Shown one piece after another: positions 10,461 to 22,811 of a stretch of 64,000 bases of DNA. Below the pieces are notes generated by a model. The model did not search any database. It saw only the letters and a program-made list of their open reading frames with translations, and had not been told where the DNA came from. Source of the stretch: Siphonodentalium dalli (Eukaryota > Mollusca > Scaphopoda > Gadilida > Siphonodentaliidae); NCBI GenBank assembly GCA_032622095.1, contig CP136062.1, positions 7,901,710-7,965,709 on the forward strand. Direction: 5' to 3'. The position numbers and the translations under genes are program-made. How positions within the stretch are numbered: the first letter of the stretch is position 1; each line of letters opens with the position of its first letter.

Positions 10461-12095
10461 TATATATACGCCAAAAAATTGTCACTCCCCTTTCTCCTTC
10501 CTCCGGCTACCCCATCCTCCCGCCTATGGAACCTAGTTCCGATTCGAACGCACCCAACTTGCGGGCCAGGCTCATTCCTCTACCTAGCACGGGGGTTCAT
10601 CTGTTACACGAGAAACGCGCCTCTCTCCGATAAACGCTGCGCGGCACTTTCCGATCGCTACGCTTCACACCCGATGAAGAAAGTTTATTTATGAACATAG
10701 AGCTGCATAGAGAACAACAAAGGAACAATAGGTAATATTTTTGCTGCTAAATTTATTGTGTACAATAGTCCCAATCATTACTAGCTTGGCTAACAAATAT
10801 ACATACTCCTATATTCAGTATTCGACATGTATGAGACAACATGAAATTCTTGTGCTTTTATCACTAAAATGTGGACCAAAACAACGGCTGCTGTAGTGTG
10901 ATAACACCTCGCCATGGTTATAGAAGCTTGCAATTTCATAGATATATGTCTTGTTGATACATGGATATGCATTGTTTAGAGATATATACCTATAATTTGA
11001 CAAAAACGGCAGTTAAAAAGTGCTCAAAAACGCTGCGTTTCATCTCCGATATGACGTTACATCAGTTAGACTATTTCCGATAAAATATGTTACATTTCCG
11101 AACCGATAAGCTTATTCATATGATCTTAGTTTGTGTTTTTTTCGTGTTTTTTCGGGGTTTGATGCTGCCTGATTTCTTCTAGCACGAAAGCAGTGATTGT
11201 GCATCATTGCAAATTGTCATAAATATAATTATAACAGCATTGATAACTCGTGAATGATAGAATCCCCGAACGATTATGCTACTTCCACTGATACGAGGTG
11301 TCATGCATATATCACATAGTTCTATATGTAGCCAAATGGCGACGGAAGGATATGTGGGGACAACATTATATAATTACGACTTTTCAATCACGCTCTATTT
11401 GACACTGGAGAGATAATCAGTGATTTATTTATTTAATATTTCCAAATGAAATCGTCATACTATTACATAATTGGTACCGCACGAATGGGAGAATCTTCAA
11501 TGGTTATGCTATTGTGACCACGCTATTCAACTGAAACTGATACACGATGTCTTAATCATATAGGCCTATATACGTGGTTATATTCGTAATGTCGTATAAT
11601 ATTATTGGCTCTAATAAACGATCTTTATTTGTTTCAGAACGGGTCAAAGATGTGTAACTCTTTATATTAAACCATGATTATGCAATTAGTACTTCCGATT
11701 TCTAACTAAAACAGTTAGCATTTTCATAGAATACGAAGGATCTTTTCTGTCAATGGCATTTTATGCAATAGGGCAGGGGTAGGTTTTTGAGTACATCTAA
11801 TAACAAATTGATATCATAAGATTCGTTTTACGGTAATACGCGTATAGTTCTCTTATCCTGCAAATATATTTTTTGGAACAGGGCCTGGCGGCAATTTCAT
11901 GTAGTGTACGGTAACATATAAAATGTAATTTGAGGCCGGTTTAAACCATCTGCGCAAAAGTGAAGAGTTCAGATTTGTTCACGTCATACGTAGCTGTGTA
12001 TATATATTAAAATATCCCGACATAAATAGCAATAGTATATATACATATATCCGAGTACTAGTGGGCCTATATATGTCTTAGCATATATTTAGTAG
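10461..12095. other. Unassigned DNA
   Basis: A GC-richer stretch (10490-10680) contains CCGATAAACGCTGCG, and a related AAACGCTGCG occurs near 11027. Around 11220-11720 the phrases GATTATGC and CTGATAC-GATGTC recur about every 230 bases, hinting at a degenerate repeat. No gene is supported. Confidence 0.4.
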
Positions 12096-12184
12096 ACATA
12101 TTGTCACCTCGGTTCCAATTTGTCCTAGATGTATGTGATTTATTTATGGATATAAGACACATTGGAACTGAGGTGATGATATGT
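12096..12184. repeat. 29-bp inverted repeat
   Basis: ACATATTGTCACCTCGGTTC (12096-12115) continues to 12124 and pairs with 12156-12184 (four mismatches) across a 31-base spacer. No function can be assigned. Confidence 0.8.
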
Positions 12185-12237
12185 ATTATCACATACCTCA
12201 TTATATAAATAATAACATACCAGTGTAATAACACCTC

Positions 12238-12240
<3 letters not shown>

Positions 12241-12285
<45 letters not shown>

Positions 12286-12311
12286 CTATATATATATATA
12301 TATATATATAT
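12241..12311. repeat. TA microsatellite
   Basis: About 35 TA dinucleotides, interrupted once by TAGC. It borders the foldback element on its left. Confidence 0.97.
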
Positions 12312-12325
12312 AGCTATGTAGAGTA

Positions 12326-13189
12326 AGCATTAGGCTGACCATTGACCATCATTAGGCAGACCGCGAATTTATGCAGACGAAATCGGGTCTGCCTAATTTT
12401 TGCATGCCAGTCACAACTAGTTATCTTGCGATTTAATTGTTAACACTTCTCCTTGTTCAACGGATTTAGGTTGTCTTTTGTTTATAAAATGATGGGATTG
12501 AAAAAATTGTTGAAAAGGGCATTTCCGCCCCGATAATTTTGAGACATGTGTATTCGATCGATATACAGTTTCATCATTGTGCGGTCTTTTTTCAATCCCG
12601 AAATTTGTACTCAATTTCGATGTATACACCAGATTTTTCGATGTTTTAATGACATTTGACCTGTTATCTTCTTTTTTGCTGCATCCTATACATAAAAATG
12701 CAAAAACCAGAAAAGTTATTTTTTCAAGACCGCTGTGGATGTTTCGACCGCACAATGATGAAATTATTTATCGACAGAATATACATGTCTCAAAACTAAC
12801 GGGGCTGAAATGCCTTTAACAATTTTTTTTTTTCAATCCCATCATTTTATAGACAAAAGACAACCTAAATCGGTTGAACAAGGAGAGGTCTTAACAATTA
12901 AAGCCCCAGATAACTAGTTGTGACTGACATGCAAAAAGCAGGCAGACCGGATTTGGTCTGCATAATGTCACAGTCTGCCTAATGATGGTCAATGGTCCTC
13001 TTAGAATTAGGCAGACCTGAGAATTTGTATATTTCATATTACTTGAGGAATCACAAATTCCCATTGATCACACCTTGGTGGTCACATTTAGAACAAAACT
13101 AGAGAAAGAGTGTTTAAAATTGAGCGGTTTTAAAGTTTTGTGTATATATCTGCCTAATGATGGTAATAGGGTCATGTCTGCCTAATGCT
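12326..13189. mobile_element. 864-bp foldback element with repeated GTCTGCCTA motifs
   Basis: Outer ends AGCATTAGGC and GCCTAATGCT are inverted. Inside, about 12336-12583 pairs with about 12744-12999 (mostly 85-90 percent by eye), both arms carrying the phrases CAACTAGTTAT/ATAACTAGTTG and GATGGGATTGAAAAA. The 10-bp motif GTCTGCCTAA or its complement occurs about eight times near both ends. Mirror-image frames at 12417-12755 and 12577-12819 merely reflect the palindrome. TA tracts border both sides. It is a non-autonomous DNA-transposon-like element; the superfamily is unknown. Confidence 0.8.
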
Positions 13190-13200
13190 GAAAACAGCCT

Positions 13201-13252
13201 TATATATATATATATATATATTTATATAGCAATATATATATATATATATATA
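13201..13252. repeat. TA microsatellite
   Basis: TA dinucleotides with one TTTATATAGCAA interruption, right-hand neighbour of the foldback element. Confidence 0.95.
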
Positions 13253-13375
13253 CTAGCAGGTGGACCCGACTTCGTCCGGGCTGTTTCCCCTCTGCTTTTT
13301 GGCGAATTGCGCGATTTGACATTGAATTGTCCATTTTGAAGGTCAAGGTCACGTGGGTCAAGATCAGTTAAGGTC
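13253..13375. mobile_element. Start of a CTAGCAG-type element, truncated
   Basis: CTAGCAGGTGGACCCGACTT abuts the TA tract exactly as at 7506, and includes the hairpin CCCGAC-TTC-GTCCGGG. Several AAGGTCAAGGTCA words follow (13339-13378). The sequence then passes into LINE coding DNA, so either the LINE inserted here or the fragment ends here. Confidence 0.5.
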
Positions 13376-16300
13376 AAGGCCAGGTGGACTATGCGTATAC
13401 GTCTCCTCTCATCTGGTCTTCAAAAGGAGAAACGATTTAGAAACCGATACTTCAATGCTATGGTTTGACATTGTCTCAAAATCACAACATATTTTGCTAT
13501 GCTTATCGTATCGATCAGATCAATATTGCCGATCGAACTATTGGGATCTGCTAGATTTGTCCATATCTAAGGCACTAGATGTCTCCCAAAATATTATTAT
13601 ACTTGGAGATTTTAACTCCAATCTACTATGCCCCACTTCCAAACTCAAAAATATTATTGATTTCTATACACTTAAGGACGTAATAAAAACCCCAACTAGA
13701 GTTACCACTAGAACCAGCACCCTACTCGATCCTATAATCGTGAGTAATAACTTGAGTGTCCGGGACGCTGACGTTCTAAATCTTGAATTGTCTGATCATT
13801 ACGCTGTTTACGCGACAATTGCATATGATCAATTGCATGCGACCTCTTTCACAAGAACTATCTGGAACTATAAAAATGCAGATTTTCAAAAAGCGAATAT
13901 CTTAATAAATGAGAGCAAATTGCATGAATTGCTGCAACCAGTAAATGACATAAACGATGCAGTAAGCTTATTTACCGAGAGATTTATTAAAATAATGGAA
14001 CAATCAATCCCCAAAATGACAGTGACGATAAGGACAAAGGACAAATTCTGGTTTAATTCCGACATACGGAGAGAAATACGACGTCGCGATAGACTCAGAT
14101 CAATAGCACCCAAACGAAATTCAGAGCACACTTGGAGAAAATACAAGGATATTAGAAATAATGTTAACAACATGAAAAAGTATGCAAAATCGCAATTCGA
14201 AACTAAACTTGAGGAGAAAATAAATGAAACCCCCACTCCCCGCGATTTCTGGCATATTATGAATTATCTACTTAACAAAAAGAAATCTACGAATACCCCA
14301 CCTCTGTATAACCCCAATGGCAACGTATCAATGGAAGGGAAATCATATGCAACCGATGATTATGAAAAAGCTAGGTGTCTCAACTCAAGATTCATTTCTA
14401 ATGCCACAATACAAGACGATGCCAAAAATCTCCCTTATTTCCCTCGTAGATCCAATAACATACTATCCGAAATCCCAATCACATATCAAAGTATCTTTTG
14501 CGCTATAAAATCATTAAATTTAAATAAGGCGTATGGTCACGATAGCATCAGCCCAAAAATGTTGCATAGTACTGCCGAAAATATCGCAATCCCCCTATTA
14601 ATAATTTATAAAAAATCATTGGATCTTGGTAAGTTTCCAATGACCTGGAAAAAGGCAAACGTCATCCCTATCTTCAAAAAAGGCGACCCAGCCGATTCCG
14701 CAAATTACCGTCCAATATTTCTCCTTCCGACATTAGGCAAAATCTTTGAAAAAGTGGTCATACAACATATTATGACATACTTCACGGACAATAATTTGTT
14801 ATATAATCACCAGTCTGGCTTCCTCCCTGGCCATAGTACAACATACCAGTTAATATAACTATATCACAACCTGTGCCATAGTCTCGACAACAGCCTCTAT
14901 ACATGTGCAGTATTTTTTGATATATCAAAGGCATTCGAGAGAGTATGGCACACGGGGCTGCTATATAAATTGGAACAATATGGAGTCTCCGGAAATCTCT
15001 TAGAATGGCTAAAAGATTATCTGTTCAATCGCAAACAAAGGGTCATGGTGAACAACTCCTTTTCAAATTTTGAAGTTATCCCAGCGGGTGTCCCTCAAGG
15101 CTCAATTATTGGCCCTTTCCTATTTTTAGTTTACATAAACGGCCTCCCTGATCACATAAATGCAACCACAAGAATGTACGCGGACGATACTTGCCTTATG
15201 ACTACCCATTATGACATCGATATCCTAACCAAGAACATGAACGATGACCTTGAAAGAGTCGCAGACTGGGCAAATAAATGGCTAGTTAAATTTAACCCAA
15301 CGAAAACTAGGGCAATTTCCTTTTCCCTTACAAATAACAACGTGACCCCGAATTTAAAATTCGAACAAGAAAATGTATTATTTACAAACTCACACAAACA
15401 TCTTGGACTTGAAATACAATCGAATCTAAACTGGAACACTCATATAAATACAATAGCAAACAAAGCAACATCTCGTCTCTCACAATTAAGAAGACTGAAG
15501 TACGACCTAGACCGAAAGTCGCTTGAAAAAATATACACAGCATATATATTACCAATTATAGACTATGCCGATGTAGTGTGGGGCACAGCAACAGATTACT
15601 TATTAAAAAAGTTCGATGACATACACAAGGATGCTGCAAGAATAGTAACAGGATTAACGCGTTCCGTAGATATAAATCGCTTGTTTGACGAAGTAGGATG
15701 GTCAAGGCTTGAAATTCGACGAGAACTCCACGAGTTGCACACCATGTTTAAAATAATAAACAACCAAGTCCCCAATTACCTCACGCTCATGTTGCCACCC
15801 CGATCAAGACAAGTTGCCAGTAATCGATATGATATGCGCGAACCTGACAAATTCTATTCATACCGTTCGCGTACAGAACATTTCAGAAACTCTTATTTAC
15901 CTAAAAGTACGTTATCTTGGAATAAACTACCAAAGCCTATTACAAATGTAAGTACTCTTCCTGAATTTAAGATGAATTTGAAATTAATTGACCGCCCACG
16001 AAACCTCCCCAATTCTTTATTAATGGTCCAAGAAGAAAACTAAGCATTTTACACTGCAGAATTCGCAACTATTGTAGTGAATTAAAATCAGGTATGTGCA
16101 ACAATTTTATCTCTGATACCTCTAAATGCACATGTGGATACGAAGTCGAAGATGCCTTTCATTATTTCCTTGAGTGCCCCCTGTATGCTACCGAAAGATG
16201 CGAACTCTTCAATAAGATTGCAGCCCACCAATTTATAATATCTAACATTTCCTCCTTACTCACAGGGATATCATCAGAATCGAATCGACGCAATGAAATT

Positions 16301-16622
16301 CTTTTCCATTTTGTTTATTCATACATTTCATCAACGAAACGCTTTAATTAGGCCCCATCCGCTAACAAATATAGGCGAGATCCTCCTTTGCGTTTACAAA
16401 TGTTGACTACCTCAGATGAAATTTCAATAGCAGGATAGGACTGACAGCAATCACAACCACACCATACATCATCCTGTATATATGTTATGTTCGTCATCTA
16501 CTTTGTATTTGTTAAAATGTATATGGGAGAGGGGTGGATTTAAGTTGTTAAAACTTGTGCCCCGATCCCTTGTGTAATATTATATTACAATAAAATATGT
16601 TTAAAAAAAAAAAAAAAAAAAA
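13376..16622 (+). mobile_element. 5'-truncated non-LTR retrotransposon (LINE)
   Basis: The element enters in the middle of the endonuclease domain and runs through reverse transcriptase and a C-terminal CCHC-like region to a 3' UTR. A polyadenylation-type AATAAA lies at about 16591, followed by a run of about 20 A residues at 16603-16622. 5' truncation and a poly(A) tail are the usual products of target-primed reverse transcription. Candidate target duplication: TCCATTTTGAAGG near 13330 against TCCATTTAAAGGG just after the tail, similar but not identical. Long same-frame coding suggests a fairly young insertion. Confidence 0.88.
13383..16351 (+). pseudogene. LINE ORF2: endonuclease (partial), reverse transcriptase, C-terminal zinc-knuckle
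   Basis: Coding begins inside the endonuclease (GGLCVYVSSHL) with no ATG; the apparent start at 13353 is GTG in flanking DNA. GDFNSNLL (about 13600) and LELSDHYAVY (about 13787) are endonuclease motifs. The reverse transcriptase follows, with NKAYGHDSISPKML near 14525, VIPIFKKGDP near 14665, FFDISKAFERVW near 14920, the PQGSIIGP motif near 15094 and catalytic YADD at 15177-15188. A TAA at 14856-14858 interrupts one otherwise continuous frame (13383-16043), probably GAA to TAA. Near 16020 a frameshift moves the ORF to another frame, which continues (KLSILHCRIRNYC) to a C-terminal CTCGYEVEDAFHYFLECP block (16094-16351). The element copies RNA into DNA at a nick; this copy cannot do so without suppression of both lesions. 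The clade looks CR1/jockey-like but is not resolved. Confidence 0.9.
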
Positions 16623-17317
16623 TCCATTTAAAGGGGAACCGCTGAATATTGGTTGATTAAGTTATAAATATAATTCCGGTTTGTTGGCTTCGAGCTTTGA
16701 CACTATTCCATCAATCTTTTATGTGAAAACGTCTATAGAAAATTAAAGACAAGCTCCAAATGTACAATAGGCAAACTAGAATTGTGTTTCGAGTCAAATA
16801 TTTGTAATAATTGAATGAAATATGAACACAAAAGCTTTACAGAACAATGAATTACAACTTACTACAAATTACAATTGCCGTTTCGAATTTCAGCACTTTT
16901 CGTCTCTTGTAAGTTGTAACAAATGTAAGTTGTTGACATTTTTATGGAAAAATATCATCCACAAATTTACAATATTTCGATATTTGACATATTTATGATG
17001 GAGTCTAACTCACCTTTGCTCCTGACCACTTTACTCAGTTATGTTAATTATTATGAACTTTGAGGTGGAACCGGATACTGGAGTCTGGAGTCTCTAAGTC
17101 TCTAGGTCACTAGGTCAACGTCGTAACTAATAAGTAACGTTAAATTTGATTGGCAATTGATAAGTAACGTTAATTTAAATAGGTCAGTATATTTAGTAAC
17201 AAATCGATATTTATAGATTTCCCGCCAAAACATCGAATAGTATAGCGTTGATTTCGCGTACACGTATATGCTTATCGCTCGCGAACGAGACCACTGCGGG
17301 GTCTCGTTTCGGGCTCG
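16623..17317. other. Unassigned AT-rich DNA
   Basis: Small near-repeats such as TTACAACTTAC and GTAAGTTGTAAC (16854 and 16909) are inverted to each other, and TAAGTAACGTTAA occurs twice (17130 and 17161). There is no coding signal. Confidence 0.45.
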
Positions 17318-17622
17318 CTATAATTATTGTAATATTGAACTTAATGATCAACTTGGTGGTTGCTCCATTACGTGTCACGTACGATCATATTATGAATGGT
17401 TGAACAGACAATTAAGCCTATCCATGTATATATTTACATTCGGCCAACAGCTATCAAGACCATTGCTCACAATGTCAAGTGACAAATCATGGTAGCATAC
17501 CCGGTACATGTACATTGTAGACATCGTTGAAATGCTTGTATAAGAACTAATATGATCGTACGTGACACGTAATGGAGCAACCACCAAGTTGATCATTAAA
17601 TTCAATATTACAATAATTATAG
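17318..17622. repeat. Foldback 1, 75-bp arms
   Basis: Arms 17318-17392 and 17548-17622 are almost perfect reverse complements (one or two mismatches), including ACGTGTCACGTACGATCAT and its complement. The 155-base centre is unique. The high identity of the arms implies a young or actively homogenised element. Confidence 0.92.
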
Positions 17623-17633
17623 GATGTTCCGTA

Positions 17634-18159
17634 CAGGGTACTACATGTGCTACACCACTCGGAGAAATGTCTGTGTCGTCACACAAATACCATGTTAGAA
17701 CTTGGATTGATATATTCGTTATCGTATATAGTCACCAATAGCCGGGTTACTACGGTAGTAGCAGACATTGTCCATCCGGTGAACTATTCAAACCCAGCAT
17801 TAAAATCATGGTTATGATCAGTCCAAACATATTAGTAAAGTTCGAACATAAGATCATAATAGCTGAGAACCTGGTGTAAATTGAACTGTGGTGGGGCCTC
17901 AAGCATATCTACCCCTGCACGTCAGAACAAAATTATGCCATAGCTTGAGGATGGAAGTGAACCATCATCCCACAGCGAAATCAACCAGGCCTGTTGTGTT
18001 TGAATAGTTCACTAGATGGGCAATGTCAGGTACCACGGTAGTAACCTGGCTATTGGTGACTATATACGATTACGAATATATCAATTCAAGTTCTAACATG
18101 GTATTTTAGTGTGATGACACAGACATTTCTCCGAGTGGTGTAGCACATGTAGTACCCTG
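17634..18159. repeat. Foldback 2, about 162-bp arms
   Basis: Left arm 17634-17795 and right arm 17997-18159 are inverted with about 88 percent identity. Shared words include TGTGCTACACCACTCGGAGA at the left and its complement at the right. It starts 11 bases after foldback 1 ends, so the two may be parts of one composite element. Confidence 0.9.
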
Positions 18160-18257
18160 TATGTATATATACATATATATATCACAGCAGAAGTTTCCTT
18201 AGAATTAAATTAATATTAATGGATGGAAATGGAATGCCTTTAATATTTGTATTATTT

Positions 18258-18500
18258 GAGTCGGTCATAGATTACCTTAGCTGCAGGCAATCAATGCAAT
18301 ACATGTAAACTACAAGTATGTAGAAAAAGAAATTATGGAATGAAGTGTTGTCAATATGATGCGTCACTTTAATATTTTGAGTCGGACATAGATTACCTTA
18401 CCTGAAGGCAATCAATGCAATAAGCGATGTACATGTACAAACAGAAATTATTGAATGAAGTGTAATGAATATGAAGCGTCATTTTAATGCAATATCGATT
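18258..18500. repeat. Two tandem copies of a 121-bp unit
   Basis: GAGTCGG-CATAGATTACCTT starts at 18258 and 18379, each followed by GGCAATCAATGCAATA and GAATGAAGTGT. Weaker echoes (CAATGCAATGACC, GAATGAATCGATG) continue to about 18670. Confidence 0.8.
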
Positions 18501-18759
18501 GGGTGGAAGAGAAATTTCACTTTAATAGTTAACGATGATATACATATAGAGTTATATATTATCCCCATTGAAGACGATCAATGCAATGACCAGTGTAGAA
18601 ATGGAAAAAATGTTGCCTGAATGAATCGATGTGTGAACATAAAGTCTCACTTTAATGAAATGTTGAGATGATGATCAACGATGAATTTGCAATTTCTTTA
18701 ATGATGAAATTGGTTTACATATATGCAGCTGAAAATGTGAATTGACTGAAATGTAATTA

Positions 18760-21258
18760 TGAAAGTGTCAATGACACTGTAGCTCAATGTGGAAAGGAAA
18801 TAATTTCATGTGTTACAGTTAATGGAGCAATTAGGAATGTGGAAAGTTGAAAGGCCTAGTTATGCAAAGATTATAATCCAAGATGGCCGCGACAGCCATG
18901 TTTTTTTTGCCAAATGACCCAAAAAAGACTCCTTCCTATTTACATGTCATTGTTAACATCCTTCACAAATTTCATGATGATCCAACAAAAGATACGACCT
19001 GTAGCCCATGTCAAAGGATTTAGTCGTGCAAAGAGTAAAATACAAGATGGCTGCTGGCGACCGGGTTTCTTGATTGAATTCAAAATGAATCTTTTCCCAT
19101 CTACATGTAAATGATTTGACCAAAGATAAGACTTGTAGCCCTTGACAAAGAATTTAGTCATGCAACGAGTATAATCCAAGATGGCTGCTGGTGGCCATGT
19201 TTTTGGCTGAACAACCCCAAAATTACTCGTTTCCCATCTATGTCAATTTTAACATCCATGACAAATTTAATGAAAGTGTCAATGACACTGTAGCTCAACT
19301 TGGAAAGGGAATAATTTCATGTGTTACAGTCAATGGAGTGATTAGGAATGTGGAAAGGCCTAGTTATGCAAATAGTAAAATCCAAGATGGCCGCTGACAG
19401 CCATGTTTTTTTGCTGAATGATCCCAAAAAGACTTGTTTGCATTTACAAGTAATTGTTAACATTCATCACAAATTTCATTATGATCCGACCTGTCAACAT
19501 CCATGATAATTTTTATGAAGATCAGACAAACAGTACAGCAGTACGGCCTGTAGCCCGCGTCAACGGATTCAATTTTGAAATCCAAGATGGCTGAATGACC
19601 CCCAAAATTACTCGTTCCCATCTACATATCAATATTAACATTCATGACAAGTTTCATAATGATAGGATGTGGTCTGTAGGGTGTACCAAAGGATTTAGTG
19701 ATGCAAAGAGTAAATTCTAAAATGGCCACCGGCGGCCATGTTTTTTTGCCGAATGATCCCAAAATGACTCGTTTCCCATCTACATGTCAATGTCAACATC
19801 CATGACAAATTTCATGAAGATAAAAAAAAACAGATAGGTCTATAGCCCATGCTAATGGATTTTGTAGCAATATTTAGTCATACAAAGAGTAAAATCCAAA
19901 ATGGCCATTGGTGGCCATATATTTTTGCTGAATGACCCCAGAATGACTCATACCCATCAAGAGGTCACCCTGATGATCCATATGAAGTTTGGTGATGATC
20001 AGATCAGGGATGTGGTATGTAGGGTGTGTCAAAGTATTTAGTGATGCAAAGAGTAAAATCCAATATGGCTGCCGGCGGCCATGTTTTTTGGCCGAATGAC
20101 CCCAAAATGACTCATACCCACCAAGAGGTCACCCCGATGATCCAAATGAAGTTTGGTGATGATCGGATCAGGGATGTGGTCTGTAGGATGTGTCAAAGGA
20201 TTTAGTGATGCAAAGAGTAAAATCCAATATGGCCACCAGCGGCCATGTTTTTTGGCTGATTGATCCTAAAATTACTCGTTCCCATCTACATGTAAATGTC
20301 AACATTCATGACAAATTTTATGATGATCAAACAAACAGTACGGCCTGTAGCCCGTGCCAATGGATTCAAATTTGAAATCCAACATGGCCACCAGCGGCCA
20401 TGTTTTTTGGCCGAATGACCCCAAAATGGCTCGTTCCCATCTACATGTCAATTTCAACATTCATGACAAATTTCATAAAGATCCGACCAAAGATACGACC
20501 TGTAGACCGCGCGAAATTATTTAGTGATGCAAAGAGTAAAATTCAAGATGGCTGACGGTGGCCATGTTTTTTGGCCAAATGACCACAAAATGAATCGTTC
20601 CCATCTAGAGGTCACCCCGATGATCCATATGAAGTTTGGTGATGATGGGATCAGAGATGTGGTCTGTAGGATGTGTCAAAGGATTTAGTGATGCAAAGAG
20701 TAAAATCCAAGATGGCCACCAGCAGCCATGTTTTTTGGCCAAATGACCCCAAAATGACTCATTCCCATCTACATGTCAATGTCAACATTCATGACAAATT
20801 TCATAATGATCTGACCAAAGTAAGGACTTGAAGCCTGTGCCAAAGGATTTAGTCATGCAAAGAGTAAAATCCAAGATGGCTGCTGGTGGCCTTGTTTTTT
20901 CGGCCGAACGACCCCAAAATGACTCATTCCCATCTACATGTCATTATTAACATCCATGAAAAATTTCATGATGATTAGACAAACAGTACGACCTGTAGAC
21001 CGCGCCAATTGATTTAATTTTGAAATCAAAGATGGCCGTCAGCGGCCATGTTTTTTGGCCAATGACCCCAAAATGACTCATTCCCATCTACATGTCAATG
21101 TCAACATTCTTGAAAAAATTCCTAAAGATCAGACCAAATGTACGACCTGTAGCCCGCGCCAAAGGAAATTGTTGACGGACATACATGTACATGTACACAC
21201 GCACGACGGATGCCAACCCATGGCAATAGCTCAAACTTACAAAGTAAGATGAGCTAAT
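18760..21258 (+). mobile_element. Bounded element made of about 15 satellite-type monomers (S1)
   Basis: The left end GAAAGTGTCAATGACACTGT contains the hairpin GTGTCA-A-TGACAC, followed by AGCTCAA. The right end is a hairpin, AGCTCAAACTTAC-AAA-GTAAGATGAGCT (shown in parts). Between them lie about 15 diverged monomers of 155-165 bp with the core ATCCAAGATGGC...GCCATG and the phrase TGACTCGTTCCCATCTACAT. A second left-end copy starts at 19271, so an incomplete copy may sit in front of a full one. The same ends recur at 46014 (left) and, inverted, at 50808 (right). No protein is encoded. It is probably a non-autonomous mobile element with a repetitive core. Confidence 0.7.
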
Positions 21259-21810
21259 AATGAATATGTGATGTGTCGCATTTAATGAATTGGCAATGAC
21301 ATGATGACAGCGGTATGTAAACGGTCACTGCCGTTCGGTTATGATAACACGGTCTACAGGTATTAGCGGGTTGTCACACCAGACGTTGAAGAAAATTATG
21401 ATATATGTCCATGAGGATCTTTCTAAAGGTCGGGTAAGTGTTGGCGCTGGGTATTGTGTTAAAATAGTCACATCCATGATCCATTAAAACCACCATATTT
21501 AATACAGAATTAATATTATAATAATCAAACCTTGTTCTTATACAAATCATAAATACATGTACCACATTAATTTCAGCATGTTGTTATCATAATGTTATGT
21601 TAGTACTTTGTGTTACATTGTTTGTAAGCAAAAGTCATCTTACGTAAACAAACATTACATGTACATGTATGTAAAGAGTATGCGATAAGCAAAACACTCA
21701 ACACCGAGTAGACCCCCACTGCATGTACATGTACTAGTACCAGTATATGAACTTTTGTTGTTTGTTTACAACATACTGCATTACCGGTATAAGCCACAGT
21801 CCACCTTGAA
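21259..21810. other. Unassigned DNA
   Basis: Only ACATGTACATGT-type words (21655-21735) and scattered short frames are visible. Confidence 0.45.
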
Positions 21811-21945
21811 AAATTCCAACTGCAACCCCCCCCCCCCCTTGAATCAGACCAAATACATATTTTTGCATAATTCCATTTGCACCCCCCCCCCCCCCTTGAA
21901 TCAGATGCATACCAAATACATGTTTTTGCATAATTCCATTTGCAC
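21811..21945. repeat. Tandem pair with long C tracts
   Basis: AATTCCA followed by a C run (13 C at 21826-21838, 14 C at 21882-21895), then TTGAATCAGA and AAATACAT, is present twice. C tracts of this length are prone to slippage and to sequencing error, so the run lengths are uncertain. Confidence 0.85.
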
Positions 21946-22366
21946 CTCTGGTCTAATATCATATATATTCATAAACCATGGTTCTATATATTCCCGGTAT
22001 GAGACCATTCAGATATTTTTACCTGAAAAATTGCATAAAATTTAACATATAGCGGTCTAACTCCAGATAAATGCACACGGCTACGGACAAGAGACCAGGA
22101 CACACCGGGCTGTTCATGGTTGTTCGGCCCGGGGTGAGAACATTTTGAAAACTATACAAGAAATTCTCGAATCCGACAAACTAGACTGGCATCAACTGAA
22201 GCGTTCCTATTTTCTTGTAAATTTCAATTGGGGGAGGGGTGCGTAAGATTTTTTTTGGGATTTACAGCTGGGAGTTACCGTTAAAATCTCGAGATTAATG
22301 GGGTCTTTACGTGGTGTTATATGATGCCGACAAGTTCATTTAATGTCAAAATTACGATCAGCCAAT

Positions 22367-22703
22367 TCGGCTGGTTAAACAACACATGTGGCGGCCCACG
22401 TCCGGAATTTTCCCGGTCTCCCGATCGGCCATGCAGTCCGCCTCTGCCCTCATGAATTTATGTGAGAAGAGTACCATCTTATTGTATACACGGCTGGTTA
22501 AACAACACATGTGGCGGCCCACGTCGGTTTCATTTGCGGCCCAAGTTGTGGTTGGGCGGCCCATACACATATACCCCCCACCCAAACCGTAAAAAAAACC
22601 CTCGGATTCTCGCTTGATAGAAAATCACGTGGAATCAGAATTTTTCCGGCCTCCGGCCCATCGGGAAATTTACCGGTCTCCCGATCGGCCAGTCCGCCTC
22701 TGC
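22367..22703. repeat. Small duplicated blocks in GC-rich DNA
   Basis: CGGCTGGTTAAACAACACAT and 15 further bases occur at 22367 and 22491. CCGGTCTCCCGATCGGCC followed by CAGTCCGCCTCTGC occurs near 22414 and 22673. Antiparallel short frames here are chance products of base composition. Confidence 0.75.
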
Positions 22704-22811
22704 ATAATAGGATCAATATTCACACTATTAGTATATTCTTGAGGAAATTTTCATAATTTGGTAACTGTTATTTCTAAATTATTATTTATTACATGTATAT
22801 ATGTACATATA

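Noticed and set aside
10530-10620. tRNA-like B box (GTTCGAATCGG) on the minus strand, possible tRNA-derived SINE
   Set aside because: No convincing A box at the right distance and no cloverleaf could be drawn by eye.
12417-12819. 112-codon and 80-codon frames on opposite strands
   Set aside because: Mirror images across a foldback element; no protein-like motifs.
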